NCBI RefSeq assembly: GCF_035989305.1
Contig: NZ_CP108514.1
Location: 7,854,501 to 7,918,500 of the forward strand
Direction: 5' to 3'
DNA from: Streptomyces sp. NBC_01233
GTDB lineage: Bacteria > Actinomycetota > Actinomycetes > Streptomycetales > Streptomycetaceae
DNA: 64,000 bases
Of the stretch, positions 45,396-54,732 are shown one piece after another. The translations under genes were made by a program, and so were the position numbers. The notes beneath the pieces were generated by a model. The model searched no databases. It was not told where the DNA came from and saw nothing but the letters and a program-made list of their open reading frames with translations. Numbering within the stretch: the first letter of the stretch is position 1; every line of letters starts with the position of its first letter.

Positions 45396-46736
45396 TCAGC
45401 GCGTGGTGTCGTCCTCGGTGGCCACGGAGGTGTGGGGGCCGGGGACGACAAGCTGCCAGGAGTCGCCGAACCTCCGCCACTGTGAACTCGATTGCCCCTG
45501 CTGCCTCATCGGTGCCACCCCCTTTTCCCGGAGCTCGCGCGCCGTGGAGGCCAGGAAGGCGTGGGCGAGCATGGCGAGGGTGATGTGCCGGTACCAGCCG
45601 ACGTAGCGACGGACTTCGTACTGGTCCAGGCCGCACTCGTTCTTCGCGGCCTGGAAGCACTCCTCGATCGCCCAGCGTGTCCCGGCGATCCGCACCAGCT
45701 CCTGAACGGTGGTCTCCAAGGGCGCGTAGGCGAGATAGTAGGCGATCTCGTCGGGCTTGCGGATGCTGCGGCGGGCCAGTGCCCACCGCATCCGGTGGGG
45801 GGCCTCGCCCTGGTAGTCGAATTCCTCGACGGCTGGCAGCCGCACCGCCGCCCAGTGGTAGACGCGAGGACCTTTCGCGCCGTCACCGCACGAGATCTTC
45901 TCCCATGCCTCGGCCGGGGCCTGCGCGAACAGGCCGTCGATGCGGGGGCAGCCCACGGTGAACTGGGACTTGGGCACGGCCAGCACGTAGCCGACGCCGG
46001 ACTGTTCCAGCAGCCGGCGAAAGCGGCTCTCCTGTCCATAGGCGGAGTCCGCGGTGACCCAGGAGATGGGCAGCGGTGAGGCGAGGGACCTCAGCACGAT
46101 GCGGCGGGCCAGTTCACCCTTGGTGGCGAACTCCCGCTCGTCGGGAACGCGGGCTGCCCGGCAGCGTTCGCGGTCCTCGGTCCAGCTCTTGGGCAGGTAG
46201 AGCTCACGGTCGACCAGGGCCCGGCCCAGGGTGGTGGCGTAGGCGGCAAAGACGCCGATCTGGCAGTTCTCGGTGCGGCCGGCGGTTCCCGAGTATTGGC
46301 GCTGGACCCCGGCGGATGTGGCGCCCTTCTTGATGAACCCGGTGTCGTCGATGATGAGGACGCCATCGCTCTCGCCGAGCTTGTCAGCGACGTATTTCTG
46401 CAGGTCATCGCGGATGTCGTCGGAGTTCCACTTCGCTCCGGCGAGTAGGTGCTGCAGACCATCGGGGGTTGGGTGGCCTGCCTGCTCGGCCAGTTGCCAG
46501 CTGTTCTTCCGGGGCACCGGGGCGAGGAGGCCGCGTACGTAGTCGCGCATGCGACGGCGTAGCTCCACCCGGCCGAACCGATGGCCAATGGTCACGAAGA
46601 GGTCGTCCAGGTCCAGGTTCCACTGCTCGCCAGCACGCGCGCTGATCACCTGAGGAAACTGCCCCGCCGCTGCCACTACTTGCGGCGCTGTCGCACGATC
46701 GATGGACGGCCCGACGAAGACCGCCCCTGACCACAC
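45396..46736 (-). CDS. IS701-type transposase with -1-frame tail
   Basis: The zero frame is 446 residues, with IIDDTGFIKKGATSAGVQRQ, ISWVTADSAYGQESRFRRLL and WAIEECFQAAKNECGLDQYE. At GAAAAGGGGG (+ strand 45518-45527) the family tail is found in the -1 frame: TDEAAGAIEFTVAEVRRLLA, then LSWSKWRRQRQAVARRCHYL, ending at 45292. A_AAG_GGG is a canonical -1 slippery heptamer in the zero frame. The true start may be inside the listed frame. Confidence 0.85.
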   Translation of the reverse strand: MWSGAVFVGPSIDRATAPQVVAAAGQFPQVISARAGEQWNLDLDDLFVTIGHRFGRVELRRRMRDYVRGLLAPVPRKNSWQLAEQAGHPTPDGLQHLLAGAKWNSDDIRDDLQKYVADKLGESDGVLIIDDTGFIKKGATSAGVQRQYSGTAGRTENCQIGVFAAYATTLGRALVDRELYLPKSWTEDRERCRAARVPDEREFATKGELARRIVLRSLASPLPISWVTADSAYGQESRFRRLLEQSGVGYVLAVPKSQFTVGCPRIDGLFAQAPAEAWEKISCGDGAKGPRVYHWAAVRLPAVEEFDYQGEAPHRMRWALARRSIRKPDEIAYYLAYAPLETTVQELVRIAGTRWAIEECFQAAKNECGLDQYEVRRYVGWYRHITLAMLAHAFLASTARELREKGVAPMRQQGQSSSQWRRFGDSWQLVVPGPHTSVATEDDTTR

Positions 46737-46803
46737 CGCAACCCGCTACACTCCAGCCGCCCAACGAAACCCGCAGGTCAGACATCAAAATCCTGCTGGA
46801 GTA
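46663..46803 (-). repeat. Right 141-bp inverted repeat of IS701
   Basis: It is the reverse complement of 45219-45359 with two substitutions. Read towards the gene it also supplies the first residues of the transposase frame (MWSGAVFVGPSIDRATAPQV), which are not typical of the family. Confidence 0.92.
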
Positions 46804-46854
46804 CTAGAACCCAAGCGGCCAGGGCGGGTCACGATTCAAGCGCCGCCGACACAC

Positions 46855-46972
46855 CTGGAGCCGTCGCGGAACCACCCCGGTCATCCGGGTCCGCGGACGC
46901 TCCCAGCGCCGCTTCTCCATAGCCGCCCTGTGCTGCTACAAACCCGGCGACCGCGCCCCAAGGCCGCGAAGT
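46855..46972 (+). pseudogene. IS630-family transposase fragment
   Basis: The bases encode TTPVIRVRGRSQRRFSIAAL followed by CCYKPGD, a conserved strand of IS630 transposases. Only about 39 residues remain. Confidence 0.65.
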
Positions 46973-46999
46973 TAAGGGGTGGCAGGCGCCGTCAAGGGT

Positions 47000-47504
47000 G
47001 AATGCGGGCGGATTGTGCTGCCGAAAGAACGGGACCTCGGATAGAGCTGGGGGATCTGCCAAGATCTTCCCGCTGTGCGACCAGTGTGCCATCCCACCGC
47101 CCGAGGCTGTCAGCGACGACGCCAAGTGTCGCTACTTGCCAGGCCACTTGGGTGAATTGACCACCTACCTTCCCGTGGAGCTTGTCGATGCCGTGCTGGC
47201 TGAGACCCGGACCGTTCAGCAGCGGCTGCGGTGTCTGCCATCACGAGTCAGGGTGTATTTCGTCCTGGCTCTGGGCCTGTTCCCGTCGCTCGGGTACTTG
47301 CGTGTCTGGGACAAGCTGACTGCTGGGCTGCCCGGCCGGGAGGTACACCGACCGAGTGAGAAGGCTCTTCGTGATCTGCGCCGGCGGCTCGGGCCGGCTC
47401 CGATGAAAGCCCTGTTCGAAGTCCTGGCAGGTCCGCTGGCACAGCCCCAGACCCCTGGTGTCTGCTACCGCCGCTGGCGCACAGTCGCCTTTGACGGGTG
47501 CAGC
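47000..47504 (+). pseudogene. IS4-family transposase, N-terminal part
   Basis: The frame has YLPGHLGELTTYLPVELVDA and stops at RRWRTVAFDGCS, where the IS1182 element begins. The rest of the gene is not found on the far side of that element. Confidence 0.85.
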
Positions 47505-47600
47505 GACTCTGTTGCTCAATTCCGGCTGCGTGGTTCGGTTGGTGCGTGATGATCTATCGTGCGGTCGCTTCCCTGTCGTGCGGCCGTGGGGGTGATGTGG

Positions 47601-49409
47601 ATGTCGCTGCGGTCGAGCGGGTTGCCGCCAGTGCCGGAACGGACGGCGCGGGTGGCCCGGGCCGCTTTCCCGAAGGGGAGTCTGCCGATACGGGTGCGGG
47701 ATCGGCTCGGTGAGGTGTTCGCGGACGAGCCGTTCGTCGAGGCGTTCGGGGTTCGTGGGGCCCCGGGATTGTCGCCGGGGGTGTTGTCGCTGGTCACGGT
47801 CTTGCAGTTCGCGGAGAACCTGACCGACCGGCAGGCCGCGGTGATGGCGGTGCGGGCGATCGACTGGAAGTACGCGCTCGGGGTGGAGCTGGAGGATCCG
47901 GGGTTCGACTTCAGCGTGCTGTCGAAGTTCCGGGCCCGGCTGGTCGAGCATGACATGGAGCGGGTGGTCTTCGAGAAGTTGCTGGAGCACTGCCGGGAGG
48001 CGGGGCTGGTGGCGGCGGGCGGGAAGCAGCGCACGGACGCGACCCATGTGATCAGCGCGGTGCGGGACCTGAACCGGCTGGAGCTGGCCGGGGAGAGCGT
48101 GCGGGCCGCGCTGGAAGCCCTCGCGGCGGCCGCGCCGTCCTGGCTGGCCAGCGTGGTAGACGTGCCCGAACTCGCCCACCGCTACGGGCAGCGGATTGAG
48201 GGCTGGACGCTTCCGGCCTCGAAGACGAAGCGGGAGCGGCTCGCGCTGGTCTTCGGGCAGGATGCGCTGGCCCTGTGCCGGGCGGTCTGGGCACCGGGGG
48301 CGCCCGGGTGGCTGCGGGAGATCGAGCCGGTCGCCCTGCTGCGGCAGGTCCTGGTCCAGACGTACGTGATCAGCACCGATACGCGCGGGCGGGAGGTGGT
48401 CAGGAAGCGGGAGGCCGACACGGACGGCGTTCCGCCCGGTCATCTCCGCCTCGCCTCGCCCTATGACGCCGACGCGCGCTGGGCGGCCAAGGGCGAGGAT
48501 CTGTTCTGGCTGGGCTACAAGGTCCACCTCACCGAGACCTGCGACACTCCCGCCGAAGCCGAAGCCGAAGCCGAAGCCGAAGCCGAAGCCGAAGCCGAAG
48601 CCGAAGCCGAAGCCGAAGCCGAAGCCGAAGCCGAAGCCGAAGCCGAAGCCGAAGCCGGGGCGGTGGGGAGGCAGGAGCCGGTCCGGGCGGTGAACCTGAT
48701 CACGGATGTGCTGACCACGGTGGCCACCGTCCCGGACGTGAAGGCGACCGCCACCGTCCAGGCCGCGCTCACCGCCCGCGGCCTGAAGCCGGCCGAGCAC
48801 TACCTCGACTCCGGTTACCCCTCGGCCGACCTGATCACCCAGGCCGCAGGGCAGGGCATCATCATGGTCACCCCCGTGCTCCTGGACCACTCGCCCCAGG
48901 CCAAGGCGGCCGCCGGCTATGACAAGAACGCCTTCGGCATCGACTGGAAGACACGCCAGGCCACCTGCCCCGAAGGCCGCACCAGCACCGGGTGGCACCC
49001 GGTGAAACAGCACGGACGCGACGCCATCGTCGTCGAGTTCGCCCGCTCCGACTGCCGCGAGTGCCCCGTCTTGAAGCTGTGCACCCGGTCCCGGCGCGGC
49101 AACCGGATGCTCACCCTCTACCCCGAACACCTCCACGCTGCCCTGACCACGGCCCGCGCCGAGCAGAAGTCCCGGACCTGGAAGGACAAGTACGCCCTGC
49201 GCTCGGGCATCGAGGGAACCATCAACCAGGCCCTCGACCTCACTGGCCTGCGCAGGGCCCGCTACCGCGGCCTCCCGAAGGTCCGCCTCCAACACACGTT
49301 CTCCGCCACCGCGATCAACATCGTCCGCCTCGACGCCCACTGGACCACCACGGACACCCCACCCCGAACCGGCCGCCTCGCTCGCCTCGGCTACCAGCTC
49401 ACAGCCTGA
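47601..49409 (+). CDS. IS1182-family transposase with an (Ala-Glu) repeat
   Basis: The start MSLRSSGLPPVPERTARVAR is the family consensus start, giving 602 residues. The N-terminal DUF772-type domain, ARWAAKGEDLFWLGYKVHLT, HYLDSGYPSADLITQAAGQG and [20 protein letters not shown] are all present. A run of 17 Ala-Glu pairs sits between HLTETCD and the next conserved block, where the related copy at 40212 has a 14-residue linker. Confidence 0.9.
   Translation: MSLRSSGLPPVPERTARVARAAFPKGSLPIRVRDRLGEVFADEPFVEAFGVRGAPGLSPGVLSLVTVLQFAENLTDRQAAVMAVRAIDWKYALGVELEDPGFDFSVLSKFRARLVEHDMERVVFEKLLEHCREAGLVAAGGKQRTDATHVISAVRDLNRLELAGESVRAALEALAAAAPSWLASVVDVPELAHRYGQRIEGWTLPASKTKRERLALVFGQDALALCRAVWAPGAPGWLREIEPVALLRQVLVQTYVISTDTRGREVVRKREADTDGVPPGHLRLASPYDADARWAAKGEDLFWLGYKVHLTETCDTPAEAEAEAEAEAEAEAEAEAEAEAEAEAEAEAEAEAGAVGRQEPVRAVNLITDVLTTVATVPDVKATATVQAALTARGLKPAEHYLDSGYPSADLITQAAGQGIIMVTPVLLDHSPQAKAAAGYDKNAFGIDWKTRQATCPEGRTSTGWHPVKQHGRDAIVVEFARSDCRECPVLKLCTRSRRGNRMLTLYPEHLHAALTTARAEQKSRTWKDKYALRSGIEGTINQALDLTGLRRARYRGLPKVRLQHTFSATAINIVRLDAHWTTTDTPPRTGRLARLGYQLTA
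48552..48653 (+). repeat. (GCCGAA)17 hexanucleotide repeat
   Basis: There are seventeen perfect tandem copies in frame in the IS1182 gene. Being a multiple of three, length changes would alter the linker without breaking the frame. Confidence 0.97.
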
Positions 49410-49630
49410 CCCCGGAATTGAGCAACAGAGTCGATGCAGGCGGGCAAAAGCCGGTCTCGTGCCTCATCGCCGCGGAGCGGCTCGACATCGTCCAGGGAAC
49501 CGTCTTGCGGTACTGGCGCGAGGATGCAGGCCCCGATCAGCGCTTCGCTCCCTGGGTGCGGCCCCCCGGCCAGTAGACGGTCTCGGGCCACGCCCTCGAA
49601 CAATGGTGAGCTCGTGGATAGCCTTGCCGG

Positions 49631-49984
49631 ATGACTGACTCGGCCCCCGCCCAGCGCCCTTTGCCAACGCGGGACGAAGTGATCGCGTTGCGGGATTTCA
49701 TCCACGGACGGACATACGCGGCCGCGGTCCCCACCATCCGACTCAATGGAGAACCGCCTCACGCCCCCGGATCCGCTCTGGCGCGAGTGGCGGAGGTCAA
49801 CGGGGCACTCTACGAAGTCACCTCTCACCTATGCGGTCGACTGTATGCCGAGCTTGCGACAGGTCGTCCTGGATCCGGGGCCGAAGCCTCGTGGGAGGCC
49901 CTCATCACGATCACTGCGTCCTGGTGCGATGACCCTGAGCTGCCTGCCTGGGTGCACGAGGTGCTGCCAGTCAAGCCGCGCTGA
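49631..49984 (+). CDS. Hypothetical protein, last residues from IS110
   Basis: The 117-residue product (MTDSAPAQRPLPTRDEVIAL, ALARVAEVNGALYEVTSHLC, ITASWCDDPELPAWVHEVLP) has good coding character but no recognised family. Its stop lies inside the end of the neighbouring IS110 gene, so the native C-terminus is probably truncated. Confidence 0.5.
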   Translation: MTDSAPAQRPLPTRDEVIALRDFIHGRTYAAAVPTIRLNGEPPHAPGSALARVAEVNGALYEVTSHLCGRLYAELATGRPGSGAEASWEALITITASWCDDPELPAWVHEVLPVKPR

Positions 49985-51211
49985 CCGCGACGTCAGGCGG
50001 TGCGGGGAACGCGGACTCCTCATCGAAGACTTTTCGATTCTGGAGGCAGTGGTAGAGCTGGCCGATCATGCGGTTGAAAAGGTTGCGCTGGGCGGCGGCG
50101 TGCCAGTCTGCGTGATTGTCGCGGCGTCGCCGGTAGTGGGCTTTGGCGCCGGGCGAGGCGGTGATTGCGGAGAACGCCCATAGGTAGCCCGCGGCATTCA
50201 GACGGTCGTTCTTCACCCAACGGCGGGTGACGCTCGACTTCTTGCCGGAGGCCCGTGTGATCGGCGAGGCGCCAGCGTATGCCTTCAGGCCCCGGGCGTC
50301 GGCGAACCGTCGCCGGTCGTCCCCGATCTCGGCAAGCACCCGGGCCCCGAGCTGGATGCCGAGGCCGGGGAAGCTGAGGATGATCTCAGCGTCCGGGTGC
50401 TGAGGGAACGCCTCTTCGACCGCCTCAGCAAGGCTGTCGGCGGCGGGGTGCAGGCGGCCTCCAGCTGGACCAGGAGGGCAAGCATCTGCTTGCCGAGCGC
50501 GTCCTCGACCAGCTGCGGCTGGTGGGCCCACTCGGCCCGGAGGACCTCACGCAGCCGCTCGGCGTCGGCTGCGATGCCCCGCTGACGACCGGCCCGCTTG
50601 AGCGCGGCCTGCAACTGCGTACGGGTCAGCCGAGCGGCCTTGGCCGGCGTCGGGGCCAGCTTGAGCAGCTCGTGGGCCTCGGGCCGGCAGAGTCCGTTCT
50701 TCCAGGATTCGACGGCCGCGAGAGCGGCCGGGTAGTACTCGCGCAACAGGGAGCGGAGCTGGTTGGCGATCTGCTGACGGTTCCAGGTGGCGTCCTGCTG
50801 AGCGCGGGCGAGGACGGCGACGGCGCGGGCAAGGTCGCTGTCCTGGGGAAGCGGCCGATGGGCATGCATGTCAGTCCGGAGCATGTTGGCGAGGACCAGG
50901 GCGTCGCCGGGGTCGGACTTCTTCCGGGAGACGGAGTGACGGTCCCGGTAGCGAGCAGCGGCCATCGGATTGATTGCGAACACCTGCCGCTTGCCGGTCC
51001 TCAGTACGGTGACGAGCAGGCCACGGGAGGTTTCGATGGCGACCAGGATCGGGTCATCCTCGGTATCGCCGTACTCGGCGAGCAGATCCAGCAGGATCTT
51101 GTAGCCGGCTGCGTCGTCGGTGATGTGCCGCTTGGCCAGTAACTGGCCGCTGTTGTCGACCAGGGCGACGTCGTGCGTCTTCTCCGCCCAGTCGATACCG
51201 CAGTAGATCAA
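49971..51211 (-). pseudogene. IS110-family transposase with one frameshift
   Basis: From a TTG at 51211 (GGGGAAG upstream) the DEDD domain is clear: IYCGIDWAEKTHDVALVD, LVAIETSRGLLVTVLRTGKR and KKSDPGDALVLANMLRTDMH. Near 50450 the frame shifts by one; the second domain (LSFPGLGIQLGARVLAEIGD and LKAYAGASPITRASGKKSSV) continues to 49971. It is a different IS110 from the one at 14582. Confidence 0.85.
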
Positions 51212-51779
51212 GATTCTTCCCCTCCCAGTATCTGATGTTCGCGCTGGTTGCGAGCGCATGAGGGCCACGCAGCGACCTAATCCCAGGACTCGGCGCGAGG
51301 GCCGGTCCGCCACCTCAGTAGCCGTTCGTGGCACCAACTCGTCCCACGGGCCTCAGTCTCCGCGGGAGCTCAACGGCTCGGGCGTATCAAGAGGTCACCG
51401 CAGGGCGGGCTCGCATCACCAACACCAACGAGTGATCAAGCGATGGATGTTGACGTCCGATGGTGCCGGGCGTCTCCGCTCTTGGCAGGAGGCCCTGCAG
51501 GCCTGGGATGGAAACGGCATCCGCCCAGCGACGGGCGCCAGCACACTGCACTCCACGGTGGTGGCGGCCGCGAAGACGCCGAGCGCCGCCCGTCTCGTAC
51601 GAGGGCTCAAGCCCGGATGTACCGAAGGCGTCCGCCCGGCGCCCACGCAACTGCCACCACCACGAGCACCAGGCCTGCCCACCGATCTACGGGAAGGCGT
51701 CGCAGCCCGGGTGGAGCCAGATGTGACAGCCCTGGCGCTCTCGAACAGCCCGCCCAGGTCTGATACGGCCGGACGGCTC
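51212..51779 (+). other. Non-coding region between IS110 and IS5
   Basis: No gene could be recognised. The part next to 51212 is the presumed non-coding end of the IS110 element, where a bridge RNA would be encoded. Confidence 0.4.
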
Positions 51780-51782
51780 TTA

Positions 51783-52756
51783 GACCGACCGGCAGTAGGC
51801 GTCACTTGAGTCGTCGGGTGGTGGGGCGGGTGTCCCAGCGGTATTGGAGCGTCGCGCGGCGGATGAGCATGCGGAGCGTGACGATCGTGGCGGTGAGGTG
51901 CAGGTAGAAGTCCACGACGTTGCCGTTCTTCTCGGTGCAGCGCCGCAGTTTGCCGAAGCCGTTCATCCACGAGTGTGCGCGCTCCACCACCCAGCGTTTC
52001 CCGGCTTGGATTGGGGCGGGCACACCCTTGCGGGCGATCTCGACGGTGAAGCCGAACTCCTCCAGCGCGGTCCGGGTCTTCGCGCTGTCGTAGCCGCGGT
52101 CCAGGTTGACGTTGACCTGCTCGGGGAGTGGTCCGACCTGGGTTTTCACGGCGTCGAGGGTGGGGATGAGCAGGGGCGAGTCGTGCCGGTTGGCTCCGGC
52201 GGAGACCAGGCCGAGCGGAACACCGCGGGCCTCGGCTGCTACCGAGCGTTTCAGGCCCTGCTTGCCGCGGTCGACCGGGGAGCGGCCGGCCTTCTCGCCG
52301 CCGCAGGGCGCCTTGGTGATGCAGCCGTCGACCGACAGTTCGTCGAGTTCCAGGCCGATCATGCGGTCGTACGCCTCCAGGGCCAAGGCGTGCAGTTGCT
52401 GACATATCCCCAGGTCGGCCCAGTGTCTGACGCGGCGTCGGATAGTGCGGTCGGAGCAGCCGGGACTGGCGATGCGTTCGTAGCCGGAGCCGTGCACGAG
52501 GGCAGCGATCACGTGCTCGAAGACGATCCGGTCGGGGAGGCGCGGATTGTGGCAGCCAAGCGGATGGCCGTCCACGTGCGCGGGCAGCAGCGCCGCGAAC
52601 TGGTCCCACAGGGGTTCGAGCAGGCATGATGGCAGGACAGGCACGAGCCCTCCGGTGATCACTGAGCGTAGAGAACTCCATGATCACTCAGGCTCGTGCC
52701 TGCCTTGCGCTCGGGCCGCCGATCACCGACACCCACGGCCCTACTGCCGGTCGGTC
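51783..52756 (-). mobile_element. IS5-family element
   Basis: The inverted repeats start GACCGACCGGCAGTAG and end CTACTGCCGGTCGGTC. TTA flanks both sides (51780-51782, 52757-52759). The right TTA is shared with the TTAA target of the adjoining IS701 copy B. Confidence 0.85.
51802..52662 (-). CDS. IS5-family transposase
   Basis: The 286-residue protein has the IS5 N-terminal block (DRIVFEHVIAALVHGSGYER), LELDELSVDGCITKAPCGGE, NLDRGYDSAKTRTALEEFGF and the Glu in WVVERAHSWMNGFGKLRRCT. It is intact in one frame. Confidence 0.9.
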   Translation of the reverse strand: MITGGLVPVLPSCLLEPLWDQFAALLPAHVDGHPLGCHNPRLPDRIVFEHVIAALVHGSGYERIASPGCSDRTIRRRVRHWADLGICQQLHALALEAYDRMIGLELDELSVDGCITKAPCGGEKAGRSPVDRGKQGLKRSVAAEARGVPLGLVSAGANRHDSPLLIPTLDAVKTQVGPLPEQVNVNLDRGYDSAKTRTALEEFGFTVEIARKGVPAPIQAGKRWVVERAHSWMNGFGKLRRCTEKNGNVVDFYLHLTATIVTLRMLIRRATLQYRWDTRPTTRRLK

Positions 52757-52960
52757 TTAATACTGCAACCGCATGTGGCGTGACGGTTGGCGTCGATGCT
52801 CGTTGTTGTGACTGTGTGATCAAACGCTGACGGTCGAGCAGATCGAGTCGTGGTCCGAGGGTGTAGCGGGGTTGCATGCCCGGTTCGGGCATCGTTTTGG
52901 CAGGTCGGAGCCACGTGATCGGGCTCTGGACTACATGACGGGCCTGCTTGCGCCGCTAGA

Positions 52961-54732
52961 TCCGTACTTCGCGGGTGGCTGAGTCAGGTGGAGTTGGTGT
53001 CTGGCCGTGTCCGGTCCGGGGGTGGCTGTGTTGATCCGGGTGTGACGAAGTCTTCCCGGTCCCCACGGCTGCGGACGGTGCGCCCGCGCATGGAATGTGT
53101 GGTCACCTCCGTGGTGGAGAAGCGTCTGGGCGCTCTGCCTGTCGCTGCCGAGTTTCTGCGCCGGCTTGATGTGGCCGGGACCGTCGACCGGCTGTGCCCG
53201 GGCCGCGACATCGCCCATGTGACGCACGGCCAGGTCATCGAGGTGCTGGTGGCCAACCGGCTGACCGCACCCGCACCCCTGTGGCGGGTGGACCGCTGGG
53301 CCCGGGAGTGGGCGGTGGAAGAAGTATTCGGAATTGAGGCGGAACTGCTCAACGACGACCGTCTGGGCCGGGCCCTGGACGCCATCGCCCCGCGGCTGAG
53401 AGAGCTCACCGACAGCATCGGGGCCCAGGCGATCGGCGAGTTCGGCATCGATGTGTCCACGTTCCACTGGGACATGACATCCATGTCGCTCTACGGCGCC
53501 TACCCGGCCGATGACCAGGACGAGGAGTATCCCCGCATCAGACACGGCCATCCCAAGGACCGCCGCTACGACCTCAAGCAGATCCAGACCGGCCTGGCGG
53601 TGACCGGCGACGGCGGTATCCCCCTGCTGTCCCGCGTCATCGACGGCGGAGCCGCGGAGATCTCCCAGATCACCGGCACCATGAACGCTCTGCGCGCGAT
53701 GGCCGGACCGAAGAAGTTCCTGCTGATCGCCGACTCCAAGCTGATCTCATACGGCAACGTCACCGCCCTGATCGGGGCCGGGACCGATTTCATCGCCCCG
53801 GCCCCCGCTTCCAGGGTCGACGACGCCGTCTACGCCGCCCTCGACCTCGAGACGGCCACCGTCGTGGACTACACCCCCGCCCGCGACGAGAACACCCCCG
53901 CCGCAGCGCGTGAGACCTACCGGGTCCTGGAAGACATCCACCTTGTGACCGGGCCCCGCAAGAGCGATCCCCCGCTCCAGGTACGCCGGATCCTGGTGCA
54001 CTCCACCGGCAACGCCAAAGGCCAGCAGCGGGCCCGCGAGAAACGCCTGGCCAAGGCCCGCGAAGACCTCGACAAGCTCCAGCACTCTGCCGGCGGCCGC
54101 TACTACAGGACCGCAGAGAAGATCGCCGCACGCCTCGGCGTGATCACCCGCACCCGCCGGGTCTCCGGCTGCCTGCACACCGAGATCACCACCGACGAAA
54201 CCGGACGGCCCGCCCTGTCCTGGCACTTCGATCAGGACGTGCTCCAGGCCGAAGCCGCCGTCGACGGCTGGTACGCGCTGCTGACCACCCTCACCCCCGA
54301 ACAGGCCGATCCCGGCGAAGTACTACGCCGCCACAAAGGCCAGGGCACCGTCGAGCGCCGATACAGCGACTTCAAGGGCCCCCTGGCCGTCACCCCTGTC
54401 TTCGTGCAGGACAACAAACGCGTCGCCGCACTGATCACAGTGATCTGCCTGGCCCTGCTGCTGTTCTGCCTGATCGAACGCCAGGTCCGCCGAGCCCTCG
54501 GCGGCGACCAGAAGATGCAGGGGCTCTACCCCGGCAACCAGAGGGTGCGGCCCACCGGCCGGATGATCCTCTACCACCTGTCCGACCTGCGGCTACGGGT
54601 CGGCAGCGCCACCGACCCACCCGTCATCGCCATCACCCGGGGCATCCAGCTCCACCTCCTCGACCTCCTCGGCCTGGAACCCACACATCCCCGCTGGCCA
54701 GAGACCTGAACGAACTACCCGCGAAGTACAGA
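52961..54732 (+). mobile_element. IS1634-family element (1,772 bp)
   Basis: The 6-bp duplication GCTAGA flanks it (52955-52960 and 54733-54738). The inverted repeats contain GTACTTCGCGGGT. Comparison with IS701 copy A shows the uninterrupted target. Confidence 0.92.
52988..54709 (+). CDS. IS1634-family transposase
   Basis: The frame is 573 residues; a GTG at 53042 (VTKSSRSPRLRTVRPRMECV) may be the real start. DDE-region blocks are GIDVSTFHWDMTSMSLYGAY, KKFLLIADSKLISYGNVTAL and YRVLEDIHLVTGPRK, with a late RRHKGQGTVERRYSDFKGPL holding the Glu. The frame is intact. Confidence 0.88.
   Translation: MELVSGRVRSGGGCVDPGVTKSSRSPRLRTVRPRMECVVTSVVEKRLGALPVAAEFLRRLDVAGTVDRLCPGRDIAHVTHGQVIEVLVANRLTAPAPLWRVDRWAREWAVEEVFGIEAELLNDDRLGRALDAIAPRLRELTDSIGAQAIGEFGIDVSTFHWDMTSMSLYGAYPADDQDEEYPRIRHGHPKDRRYDLKQIQTGLAVTGDGGIPLLSRVIDGGAAEISQITGTMNALRAMAGPKKFLLIADSKLISYGNVTALIGAGTDFIAPAPASRVDDAVYAALDLETATVVDYTPARDENTPAAARETYRVLEDIHLVTGPRKSDPPLQVRRILVHSTGNAKGQQRAREKRLAKAREDLDKLQHSAGGRYYRTAEKIAARLGVITRTRRVSGCLHTEITTDETGRPALSWHFDQDVLQAEAAVDGWYALLTTLTPEQADPGEVLRRHKGQGTVERRYSDFKGPLAVTPVFVQDNKRVAALITVICLALLLFCLIERQVRRALGGDQKMQGLYPGNQRVRPTGRMILYHLSDLRLRVGSATDPPVIAITRGIQLHLLDLLGLEPTHPRWPET

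Larger units (their letters stand above)
45219..46803 (-). mobile_element. IS701-type element with 141-bp terminal inverted repeats
   Basis: CTAG lies at 45215-45218 and 46804-46807. The two 141-bp ends are inverted copies of each other and differ at only two positions. It is a different IS701 from copies A/B at 21965 and 52761. Confidence 0.9.
47505..49432 (+). mobile_element. IS1182-family element, complete
   Basis: The inverted repeats GACTCTGTTGCTCAATTCCG (47505) and its complement (ending 49432) bound the element. They sit in a small palindrome (CGACTCTG/CAGAGTCG), so no separate duplication is obvious. Confidence 0.88.

Noticed and set aside
48463..48693. Lys-Pro repeat frame on the plus strand
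   Set aside because: It is a third reading of the same hexanucleotide repeat and not an independent gene.
47241..49340. 699-codon minus-strand frame with long Gly-Phe runs
   Set aside because: The runs are the reverse strand of the (GCCGAA) repeat in the IS1182 gene; there is no start site or family similarity.
49391..49828. Minus-strand 145-codon frame beside IS1182
   Set aside because: It overlaps the better-supported 117-residue gene at 49631-49984 and has no recognisable motif.
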